Positions 1 to 10,500 of a stretch of 64,000 nt of DNA are shown piece by piece. The notes beneath the pieces were generated by a model. That model saw nothing but the letters and a program-made list of their open reading frames with translations. It was not told the origin of the DNA and did no database searches. Source of the DNA: Dendrophyllia cribrosa (Eukaryota; Cnidaria; Anthozoa; Scleractinia; Dendrophylliidae); assembly GCA_024195265.1 (NCBI GenBank), contig JAJLRJ010000001.1, positions 3,471,884-3,535,883 of the forward strand. The letters are read 5' to 3'. A program made the position numbers and the translations under genes. Each line of letters opens with the position of its first letter. The first letter of the stretch is position 1.

Positions 1-240
1 TTGAGTCGCGGCTGTTGTGGATGAGTTCCAAGGGAATGAGGAGGATGTCGTTGATAGAGTGGCCAGGTTGGTTAAAATGTATTGAAACAGGAGTAGGATT
101 GATAAGATGGTGGTGATTGAGGATGGAGCGGCGATGTTCCCCAAAGCGTTCATTCAGTTGGCGTTTGGTTTCCCCAACGTACTGTTAAGCGCATTTTTTA
201 CATTCAATTAAGTAGATTAAGTTTTTAGATTTACAATTTT
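1..240 (-). mobile_element. Penelope-like element fragment, GIY-YIG endonuclease end
   Basis: The minus strand reads YVGETKRQLNERFGEHRRSI followed by a run of His and Asn and a C-terminal tail. This is the GIY-YIG nuclease core (the YVGETKR and RFGEHR blocks) found C-terminal to the reverse transcriptase of Penelope-like retroelements. An in-frame TAA sits just before the YVG motif and the left part runs off the window, so it is a broken fragment. Assignment to Penelope rather than another GIY-YIG nuclease rests on the close match to other PLE pieces in this window. Confidence 0.75.
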
Positions 241-485
241 ATAATTTTTTTTGTTTAGGTGGTTAATTATTAACAAAACCAGCAAAACCGCCATAAAGGG
301 GACACCTCCTAGTAGGAGACACTTCTCCTGGTCTCGAGGGTGTCCCTTTCACTCCCAGCCGAGTCAATTATAAGACATGTAGTGTAGTTCTACCTTTTGA
401 GTCTGTTGATGAAATCCTATCGTGTGACCATGCAAACGAAACATCTTCAGCAGTACTTTTTCATTGTACCATTAGTTTTTCAATA
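241..485. other. gene-poor stretch with a diverged 106-bp satellite monomer
   Basis: No gene is seen. Positions about 385-470 read, in reverse orientation, as a diverged monomer of the 106-bp satellite at 29.29-30.11 kb: the 'ctttTGAGTCTGTtGATGAAATCCTA' region, the TGTGACCAT block and the CAGTACTTT block are all recognisable. Confidence 0.5.
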
Positions 486-738
486 TTAAAGTGCACCTAA
501 CCCCCAATTTTTTTTGCTTAATCAACTCTATGTACGTTGAAAAGTTGAATAGTTAAATATTTCTTGTTTTTAACGTCGCGTTAGTGAGTTATAGAGATTT
601 GAATTTACAAAATACTAATTAGATGACGTAAATTCGGGAATAATTTATTATACAACTATAGTGAGCAAAGCTGATACTACGTAGAACAATAAACGCGACA
701 ACGACATGATAGAGCCCAAACTGAAAGCCAAAATGCAA

Positions 739-781
739 CCGTGGACAGCTGTTTCGACCTGGTTGGGTCTCGTCAGCACGG
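739..781 (-). ncRNA. Hammerhead ribozyme motif, type I, left arm
   Basis: Read on the minus strand, this 43-nt segment is identical to the motif at 962-1004: CCGTG, CTGACGA, GACC-loop-GGTC, GAAAC, AGCTGTC, CACGG. It lies in the opposite arm of the inverted repeat, so transcripts from either strand across the insertion would carry one ribozyme. Confidence 0.85.
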
Positions 782-961
782 CGTAGCAGCAAAAAGATAG
801 AAAAACTAGCGCGAACGCCAATTCTCTACCAAATCGCACGTGGTGATGGCAACAATGAGAGCTCGAATCCAAATGTTTGCCAATTGACCCACGCCATCAC
901 CACGTGCGATTTGGTAGAGATTTGGCGTTCGCGCTAGTTTTTCTATCTTTTTGCTGCTACA

Positions 962-1004
962 CCGTGCTGACGAGACCCAACCAGGTCGAAACAGCTGTCC
1001 ACGG
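962..1004 (+). ncRNA. Hammerhead ribozyme motif, type I, right arm
   Basis: In order: CCGTG (stem I 5'), CTGACGA (conserved CUGANGA core), GACC, loop CAACCA, GGTC (stem II), GAA, AC-AGCT-GT (short stem III), C (predicted cleavage after 999), CACGG (stem I 3'). All stems pair perfectly and every invariant core position is present. A stem III of 2 bp is typical of ribozymes in Penelope-like elements and retrozymes, which often act as dimers. Self-cleavage is predicted, not shown. Confidence 0.85.
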
Positions 1005-1473
1005 TTGCATTTTGGCTTTCAGTTTGGGCTCTATCATGTCGTTGTCGCGTTAATTGTTCTACGTAATATCAGCTTTGCTCACTATGTTTGTATTACTATT
1101 TTTGGCTGATCAGATCTTCTATAGATCCTACGTATCCCAGCAGCATTTTCGTTCGCGATCCTTTGCTCCTTGTTCTACTATTATACAACTACTTGTTTTT
1201 ACCTCCAAGTAATATTTTTTACGAATCAATTGACTATCCACAGTTTATATTTAGTGTTTCTGAAATTGATTTTCCTTAAGTTATATACTGCGTATTGTTA
1301 ATTGACGTAGAAATAATGGCAAAATCCCGAATTTACGTCATCTAATTAGCATTTTAAATTCAAATCTCTATAACTCACTAACGCGACGTTAAAAACAAGA
1401 AATATTTAACTATTCAACTTTTCAACGTAGAGTTGATTAAGCAAAAAAAAAAATTGGGGTTAGGTGCACTTAA

Positions 1474-1835
1474 AAAAAATGAAATTTGGGATTTTTCTTG
1501 AAATTTGTTCTTTGGCACTCTTAGGAGTTAAAGGGTTAATGGAGGTTCCACTGCGGTTGAACAGCTTCTATTTCAATGGTCTACCGTAACATTTCTAACG
1601 TTCACTTTCTACTCAAAAGTTCGAACCACCTTCATCTTCGGTAAAATATATATTTGTGGACATGTGGATTTAAGCATATTTTTATGGCAAAGGAGGTTTT
1701 TTTTAGCTCACTTTGACTTTGTTTGCTTTTTTTCCCCTTGATTTTTCATTACAGGTTCGACATAAAGACTTCCGTTTTTGCTGCTTATTAAATCAACCCA
1801 AACTAATTGTCATAGGGTAAGGAACGTTCCAAAGT
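1474..1835. other. Remnant of the pentraxin/repeat-protein 5' region
   Basis: No coding exon. Positions about 1690-1845 (acceptor-like polypyrimidine tract, then AGGTTCGACATAAA and an 'aatcaacccaaa' block) match 25.17-25.29 kb upstream of the three-repeat gene, and a shortened version near 16.23-16.26 kb. This was probably the 5' region of pentraxin A before a PLE inserted at 1847. A diverged 106-bp satellite monomer is at about 1535-1640. Confidence 0.5.
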
Positions 1836-2250
1836 TTAAAAGTGGTATAAAAAGAAACATAGAATGCACGATCACTGCAACAAACCGTTGAGAATGGCCG
1901 GATCTGGGTTTCCAGACCTAGATCAGTATTAATACTTGAAGTGAAACAAAAGAAACGGCAAACTGATCCTTACGGCAGAAAAACAGAAGCAGAAGCAAAA
2001 GCAGAAGCAAATAAAATAAAATAAAACTGGAATATTATAGTGTCCACTATTTCGCTTTGCAAAACAAAGCTTTCTTCAGGGCTAGCACTATAAATGATTA
2101 CAACTGTAAAACCGTTGTACAAGTGGTTTTGAAAAAACTAAAGAATAACAATAACAATGAATATGATTGGTGAAGAGTTTGACGGGTGATAAACTAAATT
2201 GACTAGTGATGAAAAGTAATGAATTTCTTCGCGTCTGTTGATTCAAAGTG

Positions 2251-2717
2251 GTTCAAACGCCCTGGGGGGGGGGGGGGGGGGGTACTCCCATATATGAGCT
2301 ATATAGGTATGTGCCGCTGTGAAGGGCATGGTTTTCAGGCAGTTTAGTCTGGGATAGGGTATAGTAATCAGAGGTTTTTGGTCTAGAATAGGGTATCATT
2401 TTCCGCGAAACTGACCAGTTGCGTGAAGAATTTAGATTAGACAAGGTTTTACTGGCAAATGGCATTTATAAATCTGTACGGCGTGCCGTTTACGGCATTT
2501 TTACTGACCCCTGGCATCTTAGACTATGATTGTGAACGCTATTCTGGGAAATAGCGAGTCTGGAATAGGTCTAGGATAGGGTAGGGTTTTTCGGTGTTTA
2601 GTCTAGAACAGGGTTGCAAAATTCAGCTAAAATGGCCTAGTATAGGTTAAGGGTCTCAGAGTCCCAGCGGCACATCCCCACCCAAAAATTTGCCGAGTAC
2701 CCCCCCGGGTTCAAACG
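2251..2717. mobile_element. Poly-G/C-ended MULE-like element (G1)
   Basis: A 449-bp insertion (2260-2708) runs from a CCCTGGGG... tract followed by GTACTC to GAGTACCCCCCCGG. It is flanked by the 9-bp duplication GTTCAAACG (2251-2259, 2709-2717). A 9-bp TSD is typical of Mutator-like elements. The interior has repeated 'tagaatagggt' units and no coding capacity. It is nested in the PLE. Confidence 0.6.
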
Positions 2718-2760
2718 TCTTTGCTTTGTCTATGAGAAATCAGGTTTTTAGAATTACATG

Positions 2761-3010
2761 TTATGTGATTATAAATACAACGTTCCTCTTTAGTCGTAGT
2801 AAAAAAGTGTATTTCTTTTGGCCTTGTTGAATAAACTGACAGGTCAAACAGCGTGGGTGGTTGCATCTGTAAGCTCCTGCTTGAGGCACTATCTGATCTC
2901 TCTCGCTGGTTGGTTTCCTTAATTTAGTATGAACCAGGAGGTCACGAAGGCTTGCACTTCTTCTTTTAGCCACGATCTGATCTATATGTAAAAATTGTTT
3001 TAAACGCGCG
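2761..3010 (-). pseudogene. Penelope-like reverse transcriptase C-terminal fragment
   Basis: The frame reads SLRDLLVHTKLRKP then GAYRCNHPRCLTCQFI, the segment between reverse transcriptase and GIY-YIG nuclease in Penelope-like proteins (CNHPRCxTC is typical). It is oriented opposite to the nuclease piece that follows it, so it is a rearranged remnant. Confidence 0.7.
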
Positions 3011-3300
3011 TAATATACCGTGTCAATACATCGGAGAAACAAAACGCAAACTAAATGAACGCTTTGGTGAACATCGCCGCTCTGTAGAGAATCCACATCA
3101 CCTCAGCTGCCCTACTCTTATATCAGAACACTTTAATCTACCGGGACACTCTAGTAAGGATATGAAACTTATATATACCACTGGAATTAATACGTAATAG
3201 CAGACACTCTGTACGAAAAGCGCGTGAAGCATTCCTCATAGACAAAGCAAAGACGTTAGAACCACTTATCAAGTCAACAGACGCGACGAACTTCATTAAC
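3011..3300 (+). pseudogene. Penelope-like GIY-YIG nuclease fragment
   Basis: The plus strand reads QYIGETKRKLNERFGEHRRS, then HLSCPTLISEHFNLPGHSSKDM and two stop codons. This is the GIY-YIG nuclease end of a PLE, broken by stops. Confidence 0.7.
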
Positions 3301-3318
3301 TTTTCATCACTAGTCAAT

Positions 3319-3561
3319 TTAGGCCCCGTTTACACGGGTCCGGACAAATTTTTGCACGGACAAAAACTTGCACGGTTCCACCTTGCGTTTACACGGGACC
3401 GGCGGAACTGGACGAATTTTTGAACGGCTAAGTGTGCAAGTTTCCGTGTAAACACCACTGCCATCTGTAACAGAATTTGCACGGATCCATGTAAACACGT
3501 GGTCTAGGAACAAAATTCGTCCGTGCAAAAATTTGTCCGGACCCGTGTAAACGGGGCCTTA
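3319..3561. mobile_element. PIF/Harbinger-like MITE, copy 1
   Basis: The 237-bp palindromic element (3322-3558) has terminal repeats GGCCCCGTTTACACGGGTCC and a TTA duplication at both sides. The empty site 'gtcaatttagttt' is preserved in the inverted left arm of the host PLE near 2190-2200, confirming the boundaries. A TWA target duplication and GGCC ends fit PIF/Harbinger MITEs. A second copy is at 33.87 kb. Confidence 0.75.
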
Positions 3562-3670
3562 GTTTATCACCCTTCAAAGCCTTCACCAATCATATTCATT
3601 GTTTTTGTTGTTCTTTAGTTTTTTCAAAACCACGTACTTGTATAACGGTTTTACAGTTGTAACCATTTAC

Positions 3671-3721
3671 AGTGCTAGCCCCTGAAGAAGCTTTGTTTTG
3701 CAAAGCGAAATATTGGGCACT
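3671..3721 (+). ncRNA. Hammerhead ribozyme-like motif in PLE arm
   Basis: AGTG..GCCC (stem I), CTGAAGA core at 3682-3688, GCTTTG-loop-CAAAGC (stem II), GAAA at 3707-3710, TATT, then GGGC..ACT (stem I). Predicted cleavage is after 3714. Stem III would be only ATAT, so activity, if any, would likely need dimers. The opposite arm (about 2043-2092, minus strand) has a mutated version (GGAC in place of GGGC). Confidence 0.55.
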
Positions 3722-4585
3722 ATTATAGGCACTTTTATTTTATTTTATTTGCCACTTCTGCTTTTCTGCCGTAAGGATCAGTTTGCCGTTTCTTTTGTTT
3801 CACTTAAAAGTGGTAGTACACGATCGATCATCGGTATGAATTCTCTTTTTCATTTTCAACCCACTTTGTTTACATCAAAAAAGCGAAGACCCGCTTTGCA
3901 CAGTTTAAATACACGACTTCTTCGGTGCACACATTATTTATATATCCCCTGAGATAAGCCGATGTCTGCATTGCTGAATATTGTGGAAGCAGCACGTTTT
4001 AATTCATGTTAAAGTGACCACTCGACCTCTCTTTGACCACATGTAGGCCAGTCTATGTACGTAGGGCAATATCAATTTGTTTCAAATCAATTGTGTTTGT
4101 TTACCATGTATAAATGGAGAACACATTAACTTGAAGTATTACTTTGAAGCCCGTCTAACGGCAATCATGCACGTCTGTTAAACGAAAAGCTTGGCGCAAT
4201 ATTGTCTTATAAGATTCTTCTAATAAATAAATTGTGCTATGCGGCACCTCTCAGTTGTCTTTATCTATCAACTTTTCTTATACCATGCTTACCCAAATAA
4301 GATTTTCTGTAAGAAGAGTTGGAGTGAGAGACATCGCGCATTTAGTTGTGAACCTCCCAACAAACCATCTACGAAAAATGCCAAGTCTGTTGAAGGTCAA
4401 AAAGTAGCAAAATAGTTATTTTATTTCCATTGTTTGTAATTAATTTTGTAACGGGCTGGATTTCTTACATGATAATTTTAGTTTTGACTTTTATTACATA
4501 GCCAATCTTTGACCCTTCTGTAGTCATTGTTTTTTGTTTGTTTGTCTTTCCTTTTTTGCTGACTATTTTACTGTCTCGCCTGTAG

Positions 4586-7500
4586 GATTAAAAGAACCAT
4601 GCGTACAGTCTACCTTTCAATTGCCTTTGCTCTCACCTTTGGATGCATCAATGTCTTGTCTTTGACAGGTTAGTTAACAACATAAATGTCAAATACCAGG
4701 CAAGAAATATATCTGCTAGAAATACCCTCTTTGTTCTACTTTGGGATGCACCATTAGGGGGGAGTCCAAAAACAAAAAACAAACAAAAAAATCCTGCAAA
4801 ACAAAAATTTAGGAAAATTTTTTTCCTGAATTGCAAAGGAACCAGAAAAAAAATATCCTGCATGGATAACCAATGTGACTGTGTATATATATTACACAGT
4901 CTGAAAAAGAAATCTGTGATCTGTAACAGGAATCCCCTTCCCCCAACTTCCTAAATTCATCCCAAACTGCATTTCAGGCATCTCATTTTAATTTATAAAA
5001 ACAATTTCAGCCTTTCCCTGGAGATTCTTCTCAGGTTGGATGTTCCATGTCCTGTGAACAGTCCCCTTTTAATCAAGAAAATATATTACTTTTTATATAC
5101 ATGTAGCCTCTGTCCACCCTCCCACTCCCCTGCCTCAGAGCTTGTTTGAAGCCTTGTGTACAATATATTAAATATTTGCTCCACCAAATATCAATGTTCA
5201 AAGTTTTTCACGTGCAGAGACTTGGCACGGAAAATGTACATGTACAATAAAAGGGGACTGTTGGACTATTATTTCCTAGAAATGTATACATTTCTCAGTC
5301 AAAGCCAGGACACAACAAACATTTCACAGATACTATTTTAAAGGCTATGTTCTTTTTGTATCAACTCTTTTTGGTTGGTTGGAATTTTCTATTTTCTTTG
5401 GGTAAAAAACCGTTTGATCTGCTTGTGTAGCTGTTTCAACTGCCACTGAACTCGGTTGGGACGTTTGAATATATAGATTACTTCATGGGCAGTGCGGGCG
5501 TACGGTATTTACGCACGAGTTGGTTCGTATCAGAAAGGCGAACGAGCGAGGCTTTGCGAGCGAGATCCACGAGCGAGTAGCCTGTTCCAGGCCGGCGTTA
5601 AGTTTGTGGCGCGCGAAAGAAAAATTGGGCGCAAGAGAAAAAACGAGGGGAGGCTGGGGAGAGAGAGGCGAAAGAACGCCTGTGAAATTTGTTTTAAAAA
5701 GCTCGTGGCGGTATACCAGAGTCTGGTATACCCTCTGATTGGCTAAATTTGACACCTGTTGTCAACACTGCAGCGTTGTTGACGCAGACAAGAAATGCGA
5801 TATGGCGTGCGAAGGTCATCCTCCATCAAGTCACGCACGGTTTGAATCTGTGTTTAAAATACAGCAGCAAGCGCTTAAAAATTTCGCGCATGTGGATAGT
5901 TTACGCAAAGAACAAAAAGATTGTATTCAAAACCTGTTGCAGTCTGGGAAGAGATGTCTTCGCCATTCTTCCAACAGGATTTGGAAAAAGCTTGATCTAT
6001 CAACTTTTGTCAAAGGTTAATCGCATCGCAAAGAAAAGCTGTTTCTACGATGATTCTCCGCTCGTCGAGTAAAGGACATAAAATTGTCTCATTCCTTGCT
6101 TTAAAGGAATGGACGTAAGAATTAACTAGCATCCGTGAGATTTACGAAACAGCAACCATGCTGCAGATTATCTGTTGGATGCCAAATCAAATAACGCTAT
6201 TACAAAACAACGGAGGTTTATCCAAGCTCCACTGAGACACACTACTCGTCTACAGAACTAACTAAGGAGCTAAAAGTTATTGCGAGAATTCATGATTTCA
6301 TTGCAGTGGAATTTTAGACTACGGCATTTTGAGACTCGGATCTAAGACGCCTGTATCCTTTGTGCTTCTGCAGTTCGTGACTTAACGTGCTATATCGGCC
6401 AAGACCTAACTCTTGGAACCGACAAAATCCTTGTTTTTCGAAACCGGCTAAATAAGAAAACTCGCGGAACTTTGGCTCCCGTGTACTTAACAGTTTTTTG
6501 GCAAAACCTACAAAACGAAGAAGGGTGGACTTGCAAATCGTTCGATAAAAAGGACGCAGTGTTTACCAACATGGAAAGCGAAGCGAAATTGAAGGAATCG
6601 CGCGATGGGATCTTATTTCCCAGGAAATCTACAACGATTTTGATTGACAGCTAAAAACCACAACTACTTTGCCGCTGTCGGCGGTCAAAAGTGGGCGGCG
6701 TGAACTTTTTAAAATTAATTTCACAGGCGTTTCTTCGCCTCTCTCCCAGTTTTTCCTCGCGCCGACCCTATAGCGCCACGCGCCGCTTTTCGCTGCTCCC
6801 CACAATCTAAACGCCTGGAAGAGGCAAAGGAGGATTTTTCAGGTATCCCATGACGCCTAGCGTGTAATTATCGATCCTGATGTGTCAAATTTCCTTCCTG
6901 CGATGGCGAGTACACATGGTGAAATTATACTGATCTTCGCGAGACGTTTTCTTCGTTTCCAACGCGATAAAAGGTGAATCAAATCGTTATTTGGTTTCTA
7001 TATACATTAAAGTTTACTTAGATATCATTTGATCCGAGCCTGTTTGCCTGTGTATCGCAATATTTTTGTCTTTGTTTCGAGTGGCATGCATGGCTGATCC
7101 ACTTCGTTTCTTTGTTGTGTTTCAACCCTTGATCTGTTTTGTCGTGTTCCTTTTTTAATCCTGGTGACATTAGCATATAATTACGCCTGATAGTGCCCGG
7201 AGAGTGACTCTTTTAAATGCAGTACAAGGTCCCCTTAATTCCCCACGTTTTGTAGGAATTTATGACCGTTGAATTTTGGTCAAAATCGGCGCCAAAACGT
7301 TGTTGAAATTCGCTTCGATCCCTTAGATTCTTTGTTTTGGTTTTTATAGTCGAAGGAAAAATCGTATTTAGTGCAATTGCAGCTTCCTTTTATGAGTATG
7401 GTCAAATCACATGATCGTTTGTCACTTTCCTTCGCTTCGAAGCTAATAAATCGCTTGATGTTCATGTTTTTACAAGTGAAAGTGGAAGATGGCAATATTT

Positions 7501-10500
7501 TTTCATTCACCGGAAATCCGGAAATCGAAGTCTAAATATTGTCATCGATGCCTTTCAATTTGTCCGTGTTCAAAAATAGACAAAGTCGCCGCTCTCTTTG
7601 CTTTTTGGGGAGGCAAACATGTACTAAATACCGTTGGGAACCTACAACAAGTCAGATTGGACGATGTGATATATGTTTAACTGCTAAAATCTACGCAGTG
7701 GACGATGCGCTCGCTTCGAGCAACTCCATGGCAAATGACTGATCACGCAATTTTCAGTTGTTAATATAGTTCATTCGCGTTGCATCATGGGATACCTGAA
7801 AAATCCTCCTTTGGAAGAGGCTAACGAGCGAGCGAGAGAGATTCCAACATACAATGTGGCAAAGTCCATGTCTAACACTGCACGTGTTAGGTGTCCTATT
7901 ACATTACGTAACATTTGTGATTGGACGAAACGCTTTATTCACGTGTGAGAAAGTCGTTTCGCCATTCTGATTGGCTGCGAACCCCGAACGGGGTTTTCAC
8001 ACGCCAAATTTCAATAGAAAATCTCAATAAGTATGAATAAATGTGGTTAATACAAACGTGTTCTGTTGGGACACAACAACAAAAAACATTTAAGCGGTTG
8101 AAACGGTCCCAATAGAACAAGAGCAAAAAGGGGCATAGTCATTTTGGAAAAAAAATCGTGCAGGAGTTTGAAGGTTGAAAAAAAAATCTTGCACTCCTGC
8201 TGGTTGTGAAAAAAATAACATGCCTTTCCAGAAGGTCCAACCCCCTTCCCCTTTTATAATGGTACATCCCTTAAGATGGGGAAAAATGATTTTTTTTTGC
8301 ATTTAAAGTATCAATTTGATCTGAGTAACAAATTGGATTCCCGACTGTCAGTTATACATTAGGAGATTCTGTCTTAGGATTTCAATACACTTATACTTCG
8401 TGTACAATTGCTTTAAAATGGTTTTATTGTCCTTAACTTTTCAGGGCCCTGGAAAGTCACAAGATGATTTATCACTGTTGAGTTAACATCCCTAAAAAAA
8501 AGCAATCGGAATATTAAGTCTATGACCGGTGTACCGGCTTCCAGCCAAGTAAGAATTTTTATTAAACAACTAATGCCATTCAATAAAAGTATTTCTTTTC
8601 CTTCTGAATTGACAGACTATGCTCTAAACTTTCCAACCAGTGGCATTAGTGACTTTATGAACATCTGGGGCATGCCCAGTTTGACGCAGTGGACCGTGTG
8701 TCTGTGGATGAAGTCAAGTGACACTACCAAGAGTGGCACGCCATTTAGTTACAGTGCTCCTGGCTCAGAAAACGAACTTCTTTTTCTCAACTACAAAAAC
8801 CTTAACATCTACATCAATGGGGCCAACAGGCGAGTGCAACATTATTTTAATATTTTTCTAGTAGAAGTGTATACAAACACTCCAGCTCTACTGAAAGATA
8901 TAACAAAGCTGCAGTGTCATTTAAGGAATGAATAAATGAAAACAATGCGAGTTCAAAAAGAGTTCAAGTCAGATAAATTTACATAAAGGAAGTTAAGCTA
9001 GACAAAGACTTTAGCACGGATGGAATCTGATTGCACATTGAAACACGGTCTTAATTGCTTGATGTATATTAACATTTCGTTAACTAAACAATTAAATTTG
9101 TTCCTGCATTTTTTTCAACACTCTAAAGCGACTAAGGAGGTCATCAGGGCTGCGCCCGAGTGTTCTTTGTCATCGTGCTTGCGCACCGACGATGACGCGT
9201 TCTTATGCCCATCCACGCGTACATGCAGATACCCACGGGTGTAACATAACTACCTGTATCACACAGGTTACATTGAAAATGGTAAACTACGCATTGCTGG
9301 TCAAGGTTGTGGTTTGGTCTCGCATGCTTGGAAATCCTGGGCAATACACGGGTTGGACTGTTGTCTGCAGCTTGACACTAAGGTCTTTCAATTGGGTCTT
9401 GACAATAATGTTAGCGGAGTCCTGGTCCTTGAAATGTATGACTACCCGGGTCACGTTTCCCGCCATTTTTGTCGGCGCCTGCGGGGACTGCTGGTCAGCG
9501 ACCCTTGAATTGACAACGGTGTTAACGGTGGAGTCGATAAGGTGTTAAGGGTACGGAGAATAGTGAGAATCGGAATTCAAGCGCTCGCACTCCTCAGAAA
9601 AATAGGCCCATGACGAGGACAAACGGTATGCGCGGTTGTACCGGTTGTACCGGTTGTACCGGTTGTCAACATGACTCTGGTGGTGGAGAAGTAAACCAGT
9701 ATTAGTAGGTTTGATCAGCAGTCAGTGCGATGGACTGTTATTACAAAATGCGACTGCTTTTTTATTACAAAGTGCGACAGGTATTACACAAAGTGCGACG
9801 ATTATTAAAGTGTGACAGAACAAAATGCTCACGAATACGCAATGAACTGAGGCGTCTCTTAGTTTCACCAACATAACTAGAATAACAGCTAGCGCAAGAA
9901 AATTTGTAAATAACACTTGATCCTTGCGCCCTAGGGACAGAAACCTTAACACTGAAAAAAACTTCTGATTTTAAAACGTCTCGAAGAATCCTCACAATAA
10001 CGCTTGGAGTAACAGCCTTAAACAGAGGTTTCTACAACTGATTTCCACATGCTACAACTTTGAAATCAAGTTCTCAAATTCATTAATAATTTATGACGAG
10101 AACACAAAGGAAATCACTACATACCGTGGGTTTGTGTCGGTATAAAAACCTGTGACTTTTTTTTTTGTGTTTCACCTTTGTGGTCTTGCATTCCCAGTTG
10201 ACTCTATGAGACTCGGTTGTGAAACCTGAGAATTGTCTTTGTTCGATCTTCTTGTTATCGTTTTTCGGCCTTGACCGTGCACAACACAATAGATGTTGAT
10301 CTTTTGTTCGAGCAACTGACCAATAGAAATGGTGCTATTAAGTTATTCAGTCATAGCGTGTGATCAAAAAACAAAAGATGTCCACGGTCAAGTACGGTTC
10401 AACATAAATTGTAGCTCCTTTGTTATCGCCATTGAAGTCTGCAAGGTTTCATAACCAGTCTCTCGATTAACTATGACGTCACTCGTGAGTTTGGCAGGTT

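Larger units (their letters stand above)
646..1191. mobile_element. Insertion with 13-bp direct repeats and head-to-head hammerhead arms
   Basis: The direct repeat TATTATACAACTA at 646-658 and 1179-1191 flanks a 520-bp insertion absent from the related element at 52.95-55.35 kb. Most of the insertion (about 657-1085) is a near-perfect inverted repeat with a short spacer near 850-890, and each arm contains a hammerhead ribozyme motif. A long target duplication plus inverted ribozyme-bearing arms matches the paired pseudo-LTRs of Penelope-like elements, or a retrozyme-like non-autonomous derivative. No coding sequence is seen inside. Confidence 0.65.
486..1473. mobile_element. Inverted-repeat DNA element flanked by TTAA (copy 1)
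   Basis: Long terminal inverted repeats start with GTGCACCTAACCCC (from 491) and end with GGGGTTAGGTGCAC (to 1469); the arms extend roughly 150 bp. TTAA lies at both edges (486-489, 1470-1473), which suggests a piggyBac-type target, though no transposase is present. The interior matches the element at 52.95-55.35 kb except for a 520-bp insertion (659-1178) described separately. A diverged satellite monomer lies on each side, in opposite orientations. Confidence 0.65.
1836..3815. mobile_element. Penelope-like element with inverted pLTR-like arms and 12-bp TSD
   Basis: The duplication TTAAAAGTGGTA flanks the element (1836-1847 and 3804-3815). The paralogous site upstream of pentraxin B (about 16.25-16.26 kb) has a single copy, so the empty site is visible. 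The left arm (about 1935-2260) is the reverse complement of the right arm (about 3250-3803). Between them lie a minus-strand piece encoding the end of the reverse transcriptase region (RCNHPRCLTC zinc-like motif; about 2770-3000) and, in the opposite orientation, a plus-strand GIY-YIG piece (YIGETKRKLNERFGEHRR; about 3010-3190). The element is dead and internally inverted. Two later insertions sit inside it (2260-2708 and 3322-3558). Confidence 0.75.
5540..7850 (+). mobile_element. TIR element with RecQ-like helicase remnant
   Basis: Inverted ends: the left block near 5595-5715 (GTTCCAGGC, then 'gagagaggcgaaagaacgcc', TGTGAAATT) is the reverse complement of 6690-6815 plus 7813-7850, with the nested MULE splitting the right end. 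Both outer edges carry GCGAGCGAG runs. Exact termini and target duplication were not established. The interior holds a broken helicase-like reading frame. Confidence 0.55.
4669..8615. other. Pentraxin A intron 1, filled with transposon DNA
   Basis: The intron holds the RecQ-bearing TIR element (5.5-7.85 kb) and its nested 987-bp MULE. At 4.7-5.4 and 7.9-8.5 kb only low-complexity and AT-rich sequence is seen. The equivalent intron of copy B is about 0.4 kb, so nearly all the extra length here is inserted DNA. Confidence 0.7.
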
